Positions 1 to 8,725 of a DNA stretch of 64,000 bases are shown in pieces. The translations under genes and the position numbers were made by a program. Position 1 is the first letter of the stretch. Every line of letters starts with the position of its first letter. The stretch comes from Roseburia hominis (GTDB lineage: Bacteria > Bacillota > Clostridia > Lachnospirales > Lachnospiraceae): the NCBI GenBank assembly GCA_040702975.1, contig CP159990.1, positions 3,286,001 to 3,350,000 on the forward strand, read 5' to 3'. The notes under the pieces were generated by a model. The model was not told the DNA's origin. It did no database searches and worked only from the letters and a program-made list of their open reading frames with translations.

Positions 1-561
1 ATCCTGTGCACATTCGGAAAATACTTCGTTGGTCACTACCACCAGAATTGCACAGCGTTCTCTCAGGAAATGAATGCCCTCCATAATGGCCCCGGTCACC
101 TGGTCACAGACAGCTTCATACTCCTTCTTCATTCTGTCACCGCAATCCGGCTCTGAAAATAGTTCGTTTGCGACCAAATTTGACATACATTCAAGCAGTA
201 CCGAAGGCTTATGCCCCTGACACTTATTTGACGTACCTTCCAATAATATCGATGCTTTATGCTCCCGGCACATAAAGGCCGTTCCCGGGTTTTCCTCTCC
301 GCAATCGCTGCCGCAAAAGATATCTTCCAATCCTTTTTTCAAATCACGGTAACACTCGACGGTCTGAAATCCTTTCCCCGCCCGCATCGTTTGGTGCCTC
401 CTGATTCTTTCCTTCGTTTCCTCATCAAAGGGCATCATCGTTGCGATATAATACAGACCCGCGCTGCCCCTTGCCGCAGCAGAGCCTGCGTATTCTACGA
501 TCCTGTCCTCCGCATACGCAGATTTTCCGCTTCCGCTTCCTCCTGTTACTACGTGAAACAT
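1..561 (-). CDS. cobU: Adenosylcobinamide kinase / adenosylcobinamide-phosphate guanylyltransferase, 3' end cut by window edge
   Basis: CobU phosphorylates adenosylcobinamide and then transfers GMP from GTP, giving the AdoCbi-GDP that CobS uses. The ATG at 561 lies 7 nt behind an AAGGGGG ribosome binding site. The 187 visible codons begin MFHVVTGGSGSGKSAYAED, with a Walker A loop at about residues 7-14, and contain near residue 175 the ILVVVTNEVF stretch typical of CobU. The C-terminus runs off the left edge. Residues 95-130 look like a hydrophilic, duplicated insert (two similar SILLEGTSN / SVLLECMSN stretches) that standard CobU proteins of about 180 residues lack. The gene lies downstream of the oppA-like gene (33-nt gap) on the same strand, so it is probably the distal gene of that transcription unit. 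Confidence 0.9.
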   Translation of the reverse strand, partial: MFHVVTGGSGSGKSAYAEDRIVEYAGSAAARGSAGLYYIATMMPFDEETKERIRRHQTMRAGKGFQTVECYRDLKKGLEDIFCGSDCGEENPGTAFMCREHKASILLEGTSNKCQGHKPSVLLECMSNLVANELFSEPDCGDRMKKEYEAVCDQVTGAIMEGIHFLRERCAILVVVTNEVFSECAQD

Positions 562-594
562 CACTAAGCCCCCTTGTGACCATACTTGTCTTTC

Positions 595-2220
595 CTATTC
601 CTTCCGGTCTGCATACCTGTATTCCAGTGCGCCGCTTGCCGGAATCTGCGTAATGCCGGTGATTCCCGGCCGGATTAGGTTGCAGCTTTTCATACTGAAC
701 AGAGGGATCACATAAAACTGCTCCCCCACGGCCAGTTTCTCCGCTTCGTGAAGAAGCTGCGTCCGCCTCTCGCCGTCCGCCTCCGAATCGGAGGCCGCTA
801 CCAGCGCATCATAGTCCGGGTCCTGTATTCCGCTGCAATTATAGGTACTGTTGCTAAGCAGCATGGACAGATACGTATTCGGATCTGCAAAATCCGCCGT
901 CCAGTTCATGCGGCACAGGTCAAAATTTCCCGCATGTCTATCCGAATAATTCACCTGCAATTCCTGCGCCATAAGCTCTATATCAATATTCAGATTCTTT
1001 TTCCACTGTTCCTTTAATACCTGCGCGGTATCCGAGTCCATTTCCAGGGACGGATACTGATAGGTCAGCGCCGGAAAACCCTCCCCGTCAGGATAGCCCG
1101 CCTCCTTAAGAAGCCGTCTGGCCTCCTGAACATTTTCCTCAAAAAGCGGCTCTGCTCCGTCCACAAAAGGCTCCCCCGTCTGCTTATCCTTCATATATTT
1201 TGCGACCAGATTTACCGTAGGCTCGGTATCCTTACCGACGATTTTGCACAATTCTTCTCTGTTCACCGCAAGCGTCAGCGCCTTTCTGACCCTCACGTCA
1301 TCGAGCGGTTTCACATTCAGGTTCGGGTAAATGTAGCGGGTGGCAATCAGATCTGTCACCACCAAATCCTCCTTCCCCTCGTACAAATCCATCACGAAAG
1401 CGGGAAGTGATGTTGCCACATCTACCTCGCCTGCCTCATACGCATTTGCCATGGATTGCTGATCATCAAAGAACCGATAGGTGATTTCATCTAATTTCAC
1501 ATGTTCGGCATTCCAGTAGGTCTCACTCTTCTTTAGTACAAAATACTGCTCCGGCACATACTCTGCCAGGTAAAACGGCCCGTTGGACACGCTGGTCTCC
1601 GGGTTTTTATCCCAGCCGCTCCCCACCGCATCGGCGTATGTCCGGCAGGAGGGCGTATAGACCGGGAGGCGCAGAAGATCCAGAAAATACACACAAGGCT
1701 CCTGCAAATGAAACACAAGCGTGTAGTCGTCAGGCGTCTCTACCCCCAGAGTTTCCACATTTGCCTTCCCGTTATAAATGTCCTCTGCATTTTGGATCGG
1801 AAACAGATAGTTCGCATATCCATTCTGGCTGACCGGGTCCAGCGCGCGCCGCATAGTATTCAGAAAATCCTCCGAAACCACGGGGGTTTTGTCAGACCAC
1901 ACCGCATCTTTTCTCAGATGGAACGTCCAGACGGTCGCATCTTCATTGACTTCATAGGATTCTGCTGCCCGATATACGATATTGCCGTCTGCATCATAAG
2001 TCAACAGCTCGTCGAGCGCAGTTACAGAATAGGAAAGGTACGTGAGTGCGATCATTCCTGCCGGGTCCAGAGAACCCGTTTCGCTGTTAATCGCCACCGT
2101 TATTTTCTTTTTCCCTGCGTCTTTCCCTGTGTCTTTCTCTGCGCAATCGGCGCCGCACCCTGCAAGAATTGCGGTGCATACCAAAATGACCAATAGACTC
2201 ATGCTCAAAAATTTCTTCAT
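595..2220 (-). CDS. Extracellular substrate-binding lipoprotein of a peptide/nickel-type ABC importer (SBP_bac_5 family)
   Basis: 541 residues. I chose the ATG at 2220 because AGGAGG lies just upstream and translation gives a lipoprotein signal peptide, MKKFLSMSLL then LAGC with the lipid-attached Cys at residue 22. A longer reading frame from 2247 would hide that signal. The mature part is a cluster C (DppA/OppA/NikA-like) binding protein. It is the last of four transporter genes (oppB-like, oppC-like, dual ATPase, this protein). Family members bind oligopeptides, nickel chelates, haem or similar ligands, and the sequence does not tell me the ligand. Its position between cobU and the cobA-hemD gene suggests a metal or tetrapyrrole-related cargo, which is inference only. 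Confidence 0.9.
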   Translation of the reverse strand: MKKFLSMSLLVILVCTAILAGCGADCAEKDTGKDAGKKKITVAINSETGSLDPAGMIALTYLSYSVTALDELLTYDADGNIVYRAAESYEVNEDATVWTFHLRKDAVWSDKTPVVSEDFLNTMRRALDPVSQNGYANYLFPIQNAEDIYNGKANVETLGVETPDDYTLVFHLQEPCVYFLDLLRLPVYTPSCRTYADAVGSGWDKNPETSVSNGPFYLAEYVPEQYFVLKKSETYWNAEHVKLDEITYRFFDDQQSMANAYEAGEVDVATSLPAFVMDLYEGKEDLVVTDLIATRYIYPNLNVKPLDDVRVRKALTLAVNREELCKIVGKDTEPTVNLVAKYMKDKQTGEPFVDGAEPLFEENVQEARRLLKEAGYPDGEGFPALTYQYPSLEMDSDTAQVLKEQWKKNLNIDIELMAQELQVNYSDRHAGNFDLCRMNWTADFADPNTYLSMLLSNSTYNCSGIQDPDYDALVAASDSEADGERRTQLLHEAEKLAVGEQFYVIPLFSMKSCNLIRPGITGITQIPASGALEYRYADRKE

Positions 2221-2254
2221 ACTTCCTCCTGTTTGGGCTGCCGTCAAATTGCAA

Positions 2255-4177
2255 CTATATCTGTGTGCGCATCACATAGTCCGCACTTCGTTTGCCCTTT
2301 GCTTCCTCAGAATACAGGAAACATGCCGCCATTCGCTCTCCATACCGGTATGTCCCCGGCCTTGCTCGGCGGCAACGCTCTGTGGCATAGCTGCACTGCC
2401 CGACAAAAGGACAACCCTCTTTCGCGTCATTTTTTCTTTCCGGCAGCCACATAGCCGGCTTTTTCTTCCGTGCCCGGAATGGATCCGGCACCAGCGCTGC
2501 CTCAAGCAGAGCTTTTGTGTAAGGGTGCCACGGCTCCTTTATCACCTCTAAAGTCGGCCCTATCTCCACCAGACGGCCCTGATACATCACCCCTACACGC
2601 TGACTTCTGTCCTTGATCACATATAAGTCATGAGAAATCAGCAGGCAGGAAAACGGGCGCCCTCCCTGAATGCTGACGAGCAGATTCAAAATCTGCTCCC
2701 GTATAGAAAAGTCCAGCGCCGACACCGGTTCGTCGCACACGATCAGCTTCGGTCTCAAAAGCAATGCTCTCGCGATCACCAGCCTTTGCTTCTGTCCCCC
2801 GGAAAACTCACGGGGATATTTTTTCGCATCTTCCGCCGTCAGCCCTACCAGCTTTAGCATATCCCAAATCAATGCGCGGCACTTATCTTTTTTTGCCATG
2901 CCCGAGGACAAAAGTGCGTCTTCCAACTGTCCCCCCACGGTGAGCATCGGACTTAACGCGAAGGCCGGGTTCTGAAATACCATTTGAATATCTCCCGGCA
3001 TACGTTTCTTTTTCCATTTACCAGAAACTGTGATCTTATTTCCTTCATATAGGATTTCTCCCTCGTCAGGCTTTAGAAGTCCCGCCACCATCTTTGCCAG
3101 CGTGGTCTTCCCACAGCCGCTCTCTCCGACCAGTCCGAAAATCTCGCCTTCCCGTATAGCAAACGACACATCCTGCACCGCCTCCAAATCCCCAAAATCC
3201 CTGGACACATGCCTGATTTCCAGAATCGTTTCTCCCTGCTCCTTAGCAGGAGCCATACCCAGGGGCACCCCGTATGGCCATGCGGCCGTTTCACAGGGTA
3301 TACTTCTTGGGGAAATTCCCTGATTTGCAGCTTCCATAAGACTTTTAGTATAGGGCTGCTCCGGTAAATAGAATACGTCTTCTACCGTCCCCGACTCCAC
3401 GATCCTGCCGTCATTCATCACCAGCACTCTGGTGCATACGGCCGCAATCACGCCCAGATCATGGCTCACCAGCAAAATCGCCGCCTTCGTCCGTTTTACG
3501 ATCCGCCTCATCAGTTCCAGAATCTGCCCCTGGACCAATACATCAAGCGCCGTAGTCGGCTCGTCCGCAATGATCAGCTCCGGCTCGCTGGCGAGGGAAA
3601 TGGCAATGGCTGCCCGCTGGCACATTCCCCCGGAAAGCTCGAACGAATACTTCTTCATCTGTTCCTTCGGCGAGGGCATTCCCACCAGATCCAATAGTTC
3701 CTCCGCTCTTTTGGCTGCTTCTTTTTTACTACAGCTTCGGTGCGCCCGAACTGTATCCATTAGCTGTCTCCCAATCGTAACAGAATCATCAAGATAGAGC
3801 GAAGGCTCCTGAAAAATCATCGCCAGATGTTTCCCCCGCATCTCCTCCATTTTTTTCTGATATCTTTTTCTTTCCAGGCGCTTCCGCTTTCCCTCACCGC
3901 TATCCTTGCCGGCCTTATCCTTCGGCCGATAAACTCCCACAGCAGGCGGTGTCATCTCCTCCCCGCCCAAGAGGATTAGGTCGCAGGCCACCGATGCGTC
4001 ATCGGGAAGAAGGCCCGCAAGCGCCCGCATCAGCGTCGTTTTCCCACACCCGGATTCCCCTACGATTCCCGTGATCTGCCCCGGCTCTATTTCAAATGAA
4101 ACGCCACTTACTGCCTCTTCCCTGTATCCCCGGCTCTCAAACGCCACACTTAAATTTTCTACCTGTAAAAGTGCCAT
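2255..4177 (-). CDS. Dual-domain ABC transporter ATPase (OppD-OppF fusion type)
   Basis: 640 residues with two complete nucleotide-binding domains in one chain, as in GsiA- or YejF-like proteins. Domain 1 has Walker A GESGCGKTT at about residues 40-48, the signature ELSGGMCQRA near 178 and Walker B LIIADEPTTALD. Domain 2 has GESGCGKTT at about 350-358, signature FSGGQKQRL near 460, Walker B LIVCDEPVSALD and the C-terminal oligopeptide/dipeptide motif ending in a Cys-containing stretch. Domain 1 carries a Lys/Arg-rich insert (about residues 83-105). The interdomain linker (about 292-308) is encoded by a copy of the dispersed palindromic repeat (3255-3301). The gene starts 4 nt after the permease stop, so it is co-translated with the permeases and powers this importer. 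Confidence 0.92.
   Translation of the reverse strand: MALLQVENLSVAFESRGYREEAVSGVSFEIEPGQITGIVGESGCGKTTLMRALAGLLPDDASVACDLILLGGEEMTPPAVGVYRPKDKAGKDSGEGKRKRLERKRYQKKMEEMRGKHLAMIFQEPSLYLDDSVTIGRQLMDTVRAHRSCSKKEAAKRAEELLDLVGMPSPKEQMKKYSFELSGGMCQRAAIAISLASEPELIIADEPTTALDVLVQGQILELMRRIVKRTKAAILLVSHDLGVIAAVCTRVLVMNDGRIVESGTVEDVFYLPEQPYTKSLMEAANQGISPRSIPCETAAWPYGVPLGMAPAKEQGETILEIRHVSRDFGDLEAVQDVSFAIREGEIFGLVGESGCGKTTLAKMVAGLLKPDEGEILYEGNKITVSGKWKKKRMPGDIQMVFQNPAFALSPMLTVGGQLEDALLSSGMAKKDKCRALIWDMLKLVGLTAEDAKKYPREFSGGQKQRLVIARALLLRPKLIVCDEPVSALDFSIREQILNLLVSIQGGRPFSCLLISHDLYVIKDRSQRVGVMYQGRLVEIGPTLEVIKEPWHPYTKALLEAALVPDPFRARKKKPAMWLPERKNDAKEGCPFVGQCSYATERCRRARPGTYRYGERMAACFLYSEEAKGKRSADYVMRTQI
3255..3301 (-). 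repeat. Dispersed palindromic repeat, copy A (inside the dual ATPase gene)
   Basis: About 47 bp, one of four copies in this window (others at 25968-26014, 27067-27113 and 56670-56717). Consensus ends are ATACC and GGGTAT, with an inner CGGCC-GAAT-GGCC hairpin and a GGGG-TG-CCCC core. Here the repeat is read on the minus strand and is translated in frame as SIPCETAAWPYGVPLGM, the linker between the two ATPase domains. Confidence 0.85.
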
Positions 4178-4180
4178 CTG

Positions 4181-5008
4181 TTATCCTTCCCGTATCTTTG
4201 CAATTTCCTGCTCAATCCCGATTCCGATCAGATTTAACGCCAGAATCAGCACGCATAGTACCAACATCGGATATAGCATCTGCCCCGGATAGACCTGCAT
4301 CTGACTGCGTGCCTCCCGGATCAGCGTGCCAAGACTTGCCGCGGGCGCAGAGAGTCCCACTCCCACGAAGCTCAAAAAGGCCTCCGTAAAAATAGCCTCC
4401 GGCACCAGGAAGGTGAGATTCACGATAATCGGTCCGGCCGCAGCGGGAATCAAATGCTTTCTTAAAATGTGCAGTCCGCCCGCACCGGAAAGCTTTGCCG
4501 ACAGGACAAAATCCATTTTGCCAAGCCTTTTTATCTCTGCGCGTACCACCCGAGCCATCTTCGTCCACCCGGCAATACAGATTCCAAATATCATACTTCC
4601 CACACTGGCTCCCAGCACCAGCATGATCAAAATCACATATAAAAGCGAAGGAACCGCCTCCACAATATCTGCCACACGCATCAGGAGCAGATCCGTCTTT
4701 CCCCCGGCATAGCCGGAGATACCGCCATAAAAAACGCCGATCACGCCGCAAAGAAACGCTCCCGCAAATCCGACCAAAAGGCTGATTCCCATACCAAAAC
4801 ACACCCGCACAAATACATCTCTTCCAAATTTATCGGTCCCGAAGGGGTGCATAAGACTGCTGCCCAAATTCTGGGCATCTGCATTCTGCTCCGTCGGCCC
4901 GAAGGGAGAAAGAAGCGGTCCTAAGATGGCAAGCACAAGTAAGAACACCAAAACACCCATGCCCAGCCTGCAATATTTATTTTTCCAAAAATGCTTCTCT
5001 CTACGCAT
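4181..5008 (-). CDS. ABC transporter permease, OppC/DppC type
   Basis: 275 residues, inner-membrane permease of the peptide/nickel-type importer. It has an N-terminal membrane segment (MGVLVFLLVLAILGPLLS), the small periplasmic domain typical of OppC with GTDKFGRDVFVR near residue 60, and then five further hydrophobic segments. The EAA-loop region that contacts the ATPase is around ARVVRAEIKRLGKMDFVLSA. Length and order match DppC. It lies 6 nt after the stop of the partner permease and 3 nt before the ATPase start, so it is tightly coupled. Confidence 0.93.
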   Translation of the reverse strand: MRREKHFWKNKYCRLGMGVLVFLLVLAILGPLLSPFGPTEQNADAQNLGSSLMHPFGTDKFGRDVFVRVCFGMGISLLVGFAGAFLCGVIGVFYGGISGYAGGKTDLLLMRVADIVEAVPSLLYVILIMLVLGASVGSMIFGICIAGWTKMARVVRAEIKRLGKMDFVLSAKLSGAGGLHILRKHLIPAAAGPIIVNLTFLVPEAIFTEAFLSFVGVGLSAPAASLGTLIREARSQMQVYPGQMLYPMLVLCVLILALNLIGIGIEQEIAKIREG

Positions 5009-5014
5009 CTGGCC

Positions 5015-5941
5015 TTACGCCTCCTCATATGATTTCCTGATCCTGGGATTCATAAGGCCGCAGATGAGATCGACCACAAGCTGAATCAAAATCACCACGG
5101 CTCCCATAAAAATGGTTAGTCCCATGATCATCGTATAATCCCGGTTGGAAATAGAAGATACGAATTCTCTTCCGAGCCCCGGAATGGTAAAAATCGTCTC
5201 CACCACAAAGCTCCCTGTCAGCAAAAACGCCGCTGTCGGCCCCATGTAATTCAGCACCGGAAGATAAGCGTGTCTCATCACGTGTGTCCAAACAATCTTT
5301 CTCCATCTAAGCCCTCTTGCCTTTGCCATGATCACATACTCTTTTCGGCATTCCTCCTGGAATTTCTGGCTCATAAGCCTCGCCGTCACCGCCGCAGGAT
5401 ACACCGAAAGTGACAGCACCGGCAGCACATAGTGCGCCCAGGTCATAAGTCCCGATACCGGAAACCATTTTAATTTCACGCCAAAAAGGAACAAAAGCAA
5501 AAGCGCCACCGCAAAATTCGGCACCGCGCTTCCCAGAACATTTCCCACGAACAGGCCTCTTTTGATCCACCTGTTTTTGGTCTGGGCCTGCCAGATTCCA
5601 AGCAGGGTCCCCAGAACCATGGCTGTGCATACTGCCGCCACTCCAAGAGACGCCGTTACAGGCCATGCACGCCCGATCACTTCGGACACCCTGACTCCCT
5701 GCTTCTTATAAGAAATCCCCAGATCCCCGCCAAGCAGATTGCGAAGATAGCCTGCAAACTGCTTTAGCACCGGTTCGTCAAGTCCATACTCCTCTTCTAT
5801 GGCTTTCTGAATATCCGGGGATACATTGCCGCTTTGAAACGGGCTTCCCGGCATCAGCCGGGTAAGAAAAAAGGTGACCGTCACAAGTACAAACAGCGAC
5901 AGAATTCCAAGCCCTATTCTTTTTACTATATATCTGCCCAT
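5015..5941 (-). CDS. ABC transporter permease, OppB/DppB type
   Basis: 308 residues. I chose the ATG at 5941 because GGAAGGAG precedes it and the protein then begins MGRYIVKRIGLGILSLFVL, the usual OppB-like start. An upstream in-frame ATG at 6028 would add 29 unrelated residues. Six predicted membrane helices, the EAA-type loop KARGLRWRKIVWTHVMRHA, and a C-terminal pair of helices. It is the first gene of the transporter operon. It begins about 120 nt after the end of the cobA-hemD gene, so it could share that transcript. Confidence 0.93.
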   Translation of the reverse strand: MGRYIVKRIGLGILSLFVLVTVTFFLTRLMPGSPFQSGNVSPDIQKAIEEEYGLDEPVLKQFAGYLRNLLGGDLGISYKKQGVRVSEVIGRAWPVTASLGVAAVCTAMVLGTLLGIWQAQTKNRWIKRGLFVGNVLGSAVPNFAVALLLLFLFGVKLKWFPVSGLMTWAHYVLPVLSLSVYPAAVTARLMSQKFQEECRKEYVIMAKARGLRWRKIVWTHVMRHAYLPVLNYMGPTAAFLLTGSFVVETIFTIPGLGREFVSSISNRDYTMIMGLTIFMGAVVILIQLVVDLICGLMNPRIRKSYEEA

Positions 5942-6061
5942 GTCTGCTCCTTCCTGACCATTTGGCCCGCCGGTTCCTCTTGCAATATGACTATGCTCTC
6001 GCACATTCTTCACGCCCAAACACTTCACAGCAATTTTCTATGAAATAAAACTGCTTTCCTT

Positions 6062-7738
6062 CTATGATTCTCCCAGTTCCATCAGTGTCCGGACCATCGC
6101 CTCAATCGTCGCCTCCGGCGCCGTTACTGTGCGCATTCCATACGCCTTTGCCTCTGCCTCCGTCTGCTCTCCGATACAAATCGCCTGAAAATCCTGGAGA
6201 TGATCTGCCATGTCGTCCACGCGAAGCAATTCCACGAATCCCCGGACCGTAGAACCACTGGTAAAAGTCACTGCATCAATCTCGCTCCTCTCAATAAGGC
6301 TCTGCACCCGAGCGCTAAGATCACTCTTTGCCGCATAAACTGTATCATATAACGCAACATCTGTCACCTCAAGGTCTGCTTCTATGAGCGGCGGAAGTAG
6401 CTCTTTCGACCCTTCTCTTGCCCGGAGGATCGTCACATGCCCTGCCATTTTCCTACTTTTTACGTCCATCGGCACGACTTCCTGCTCTTCCACTTTGGCA
6501 TTTTTCCATTTCGTGGGAGAAATCCCGTACCTCTCCCATTTCCTAGTCTGAGCCGCAATAAATTCTCCCAGCGCTTTGGCACAATATTTTTCAGGTACTG
6601 CCACGTCAAAAATCCCATACCTTCCCAGAGCGTCCGCAGTGGCCCTGCCGATTGCTGCAATACATACCTTTCCGGGGCCTCCCAGAATCTGCCTGATATC
6701 CATTCTCCATTTTCCAAGCTGTTCAAAAAATATTCTGACCCCTGTCGGGCTTGTAAAAACCAGCCACTCTATCCCATCTTCCCTGTTTTTCTCATTTTCT
6801 TCGGGCAAATACTTAAGGCGTGCCCGCAGCGTATTCAGTTCTTCCCGCAGCCTCTGGTTCTCCTCGATGGGCCTGATTCGGATTGTTGGCATCTCAATCA
6901 CCTGCGCCCCGGCCTCCTTCAGCCTTTCCGCCAGATCTCCCCGATTTTCCTCCGGCCTGGTCACAACGATCTGCCTCCCGTCAAGAGGACGCTCTTTCGT
7001 CCATTCAAACTCCTCTGACAGGCGGCACACATCACCGACCACGATTAAGGCCGGCATGGAGATTCCGGCATTTTGCACCTTCCCGGGAAGTCCTGCCAAG
7101 TCGGAAACCACCTTTCTTTGGCGGGCTGTCGTGCCTCTTGAAACAACGGCCGCCGGAGTATCCGGCTTCATTCCCGCTTCCACAAGCCTCCAGCAGATCT
7201 CCTCTAAAGAGCTAAGACCCATCAGAAAAATCAAGGTTCCTCCGATTTTTGCCAGAGTTTCATAATCGATTCTACTTGTGCCATCTTTTCCCCGGTGTCC
7301 CGTCATCACATGAAAAGAAGAAACATAATCCCGGTGAGTCACCGGAATTCCTGCATACGCCAAAGCCGCCACCGCGGAAGTGATTCCGGGAACGACCTCG
7401 AACAAAATTCCATGTTCCCGAAGTGCCTCTGCCTCTTCTCCTCCGCGCCCAAAGACGAAAGGATCCCCGCCTTTTAGCCGAAGCACCTTTTTTCCCTTTT
7501 TCGCTTCTTCTACCAGAATCTGATTGATCCTCCACTGGGGGACGGCATGATTTCCCAGGCGCTTTCCCACAAAGATCAATTCCTTATCCTCTGGGATTCT
7601 TCCAAGTATTTCTGCGCTGACCAGTGCGTCGTAGATTATTACATCAGCATCTTTTAGAAGTTTCTCCGTTTTTAATGTCAACAATTCCGCATCTCCCGGA
7701 CCGGCACCTGCAATCCAGACTTTTCCTGTATGACTCAT
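6062..7738 (-). CDS. cobA-hemD: Uroporphyrinogen-III C-methyltransferase fused to uroporphyrinogen-III synthase
   Basis: 558 residues. Residues 1 to about 250 are an SAM-dependent SUMT (WIAGAGPGDAELLTLK near the start, VVPGITSA in the middle) that makes precorrin-2. Residues about 260-558 are a HemD domain that closes hydroxymethylbilane to uroporphyrinogen III. This fusion is common in Clostridia. I chose the ATG at 7738, behind GGAAGG, over one 27 nt earlier. The HemD half has two hydrophilic inserts (around LNTLRARLKYLPEENEKN and KWERYGISPTKWKNAKV) that make it longer than usual. It follows the hemC reading frame and supplies precorrin-2 for the Cbi enzymes. Confidence 0.95.
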   Translation of the reverse strand: MSHTGKVWIAGAGPGDAELLTLKTEKLLKDADVIIYDALVSAEILGRIPEDKELIFVGKRLGNHAVPQWRINQILVEEAKKGKKVLRLKGGDPFVFGRGGEEAEALREHGILFEVVPGITSAVAALAYAGIPVTHRDYVSSFHVMTGHRGKDGTSRIDYETLAKIGGTLIFLMGLSSLEEICWRLVEAGMKPDTPAAVVSRGTTARQRKVVSDLAGLPGKVQNAGISMPALIVVGDVCRLSEEFEWTKERPLDGRQIVVTRPEENRGDLAERLKEAGAQVIEMPTIRIRPIEENQRLREELNTLRARLKYLPEENEKNREDGIEWLVFTSPTGVRIFFEQLGKWRMDIRQILGGPGKVCIAAIGRATADALGRYGIFDVAVPEKYCAKALGEFIAAQTRKWERYGISPTKWKNAKVEEQEVVPMDVKSRKMAGHVTILRAREGSKELLPPLIEADLEVTDVALYDTVYAAKSDLSARVQSLIERSEIDAVTFTSGSTVRGFVELLRVDDMADHLQDFQAICIGEQTEAEAKAYGMRTVTAPEATIEAMVRTLMELGES

Positions 7739-7837
7739 CTTCGTTTCCTTCCTGCTGCTTACCATATCTTAGGAATATTTATATTGGTCCTTTTTTCGAC
7801 CCTTTCTGTTTTCCCTGCTCCTCGTGGCACATCTCGT

Positions 7838-8725
7838 CTAGCTTCCATACCTTGCGCGCATCTGCCTGGCCAGCTGCTCCCCGTTTTCTGCGCATCCCCA
7901 AGTGCTCCTTTTAGCTGCCCGCGGAAATACGCCCCGTCGGATTCCCGGTAATAAAGCCCGGTAAGCTCTATCTCATTTTCCTGCACTCTTGCATATGCCG
8001 AGGCAGGGGACGTGCAGCCTCCTTCCAACTCTGTGACAAATTGGCGTTCTGCCAGCGCCGCCGCCCGGGTCATCACATGATCCACCTCATTAATCCAGAG
8101 ATATTTCTCTCCTTTTCGCCCCTGCACTGCCAGAATTCCCTGCCCCGCCGCCGGAAGCATCTCTTCTATCGAAAAGTAATACCCTGCGATTTCCTCCATA
8201 CCAAGCCGCCTAAGACCTGCTGCTGCCAGAATGGTAGCGTGAAACCCCTCCTCAGAAAGTTTCCTGAGCCGGGTCTCAACATTTCCCCGAAGCGTCCGGC
8301 AAATGCAGCGCGGATAAAGTGCATTTAGCTCGCAGCGCTCTCCTGCGGCTGGACGTCCCGACTACGCCGTCCTCGGGAAGGCATCTTTCACCCGGTCTGA
8401 ATACCAGAACGTCTCTCGGATCTTCCCTTTTTGCATATGCCAGAATAGGCAGATCTTCATGAAGCTCCATCGGCACATCTTTCAGACTATGCACTGCCAG
8501 GTCGATCTCTCCGGCCAAAAGCGCCTTGTCAAGCTCCTTGACGAACAGCCCCTTTCCCCCGATCTTCTCCAGGCTTTTATCTAAAATCCTGTCTCCCGTG
8601 GTTTTCATGGTGACAATTTCCACTTCCGCCGCAGGCATCGCTCTTTGTATCTGTTGTTTGATAATTTCTGCCTGAATGACAGCGAGCCGGCTTTCACGGC
8701 TTCCGATTCGGATTACAGACTGCAT
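7838..8725 (-). pseudogene. hemC: Porphobilinogen deaminase (hydroxymethylbilane synthase), with two compensating frameshifts
   Basis: The ATG at 8725 overlaps the cobQ end by 13 nt. The frame reads [15 protein letters not shown] through VVGTSSRRRALR and then leaves frame at about 8329-8332. A one-base insertion-type shift continues as LNALYPRC, LRGNVETRL and the cofactor-binding EGGCTSPASAYA. A second, deletion-type shift at about 7889-7894 restores the first frame, giving ENGEQLARQMRARYGS and a stop at 7838. The total of 888 nt (295 codons plus stop) is a normal HemC length, so the net shift is zero. As written, translation stops after 149 residues. HemC makes the tetrapyrrole precursor of corrins, so either these are sequence errors or the strain has another hemC. 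The identity is sure; the defect is what the sequence shows. Confidence 0.88.

Noticed and set aside
5948..5990. Possible fifth copy of the palindromic repeat upstream of the OppB-like gene
   Set aside because: It shares only scattered GGCC/CCGG bits with the consensus and lacks the ATACC and GGGTAT ends.
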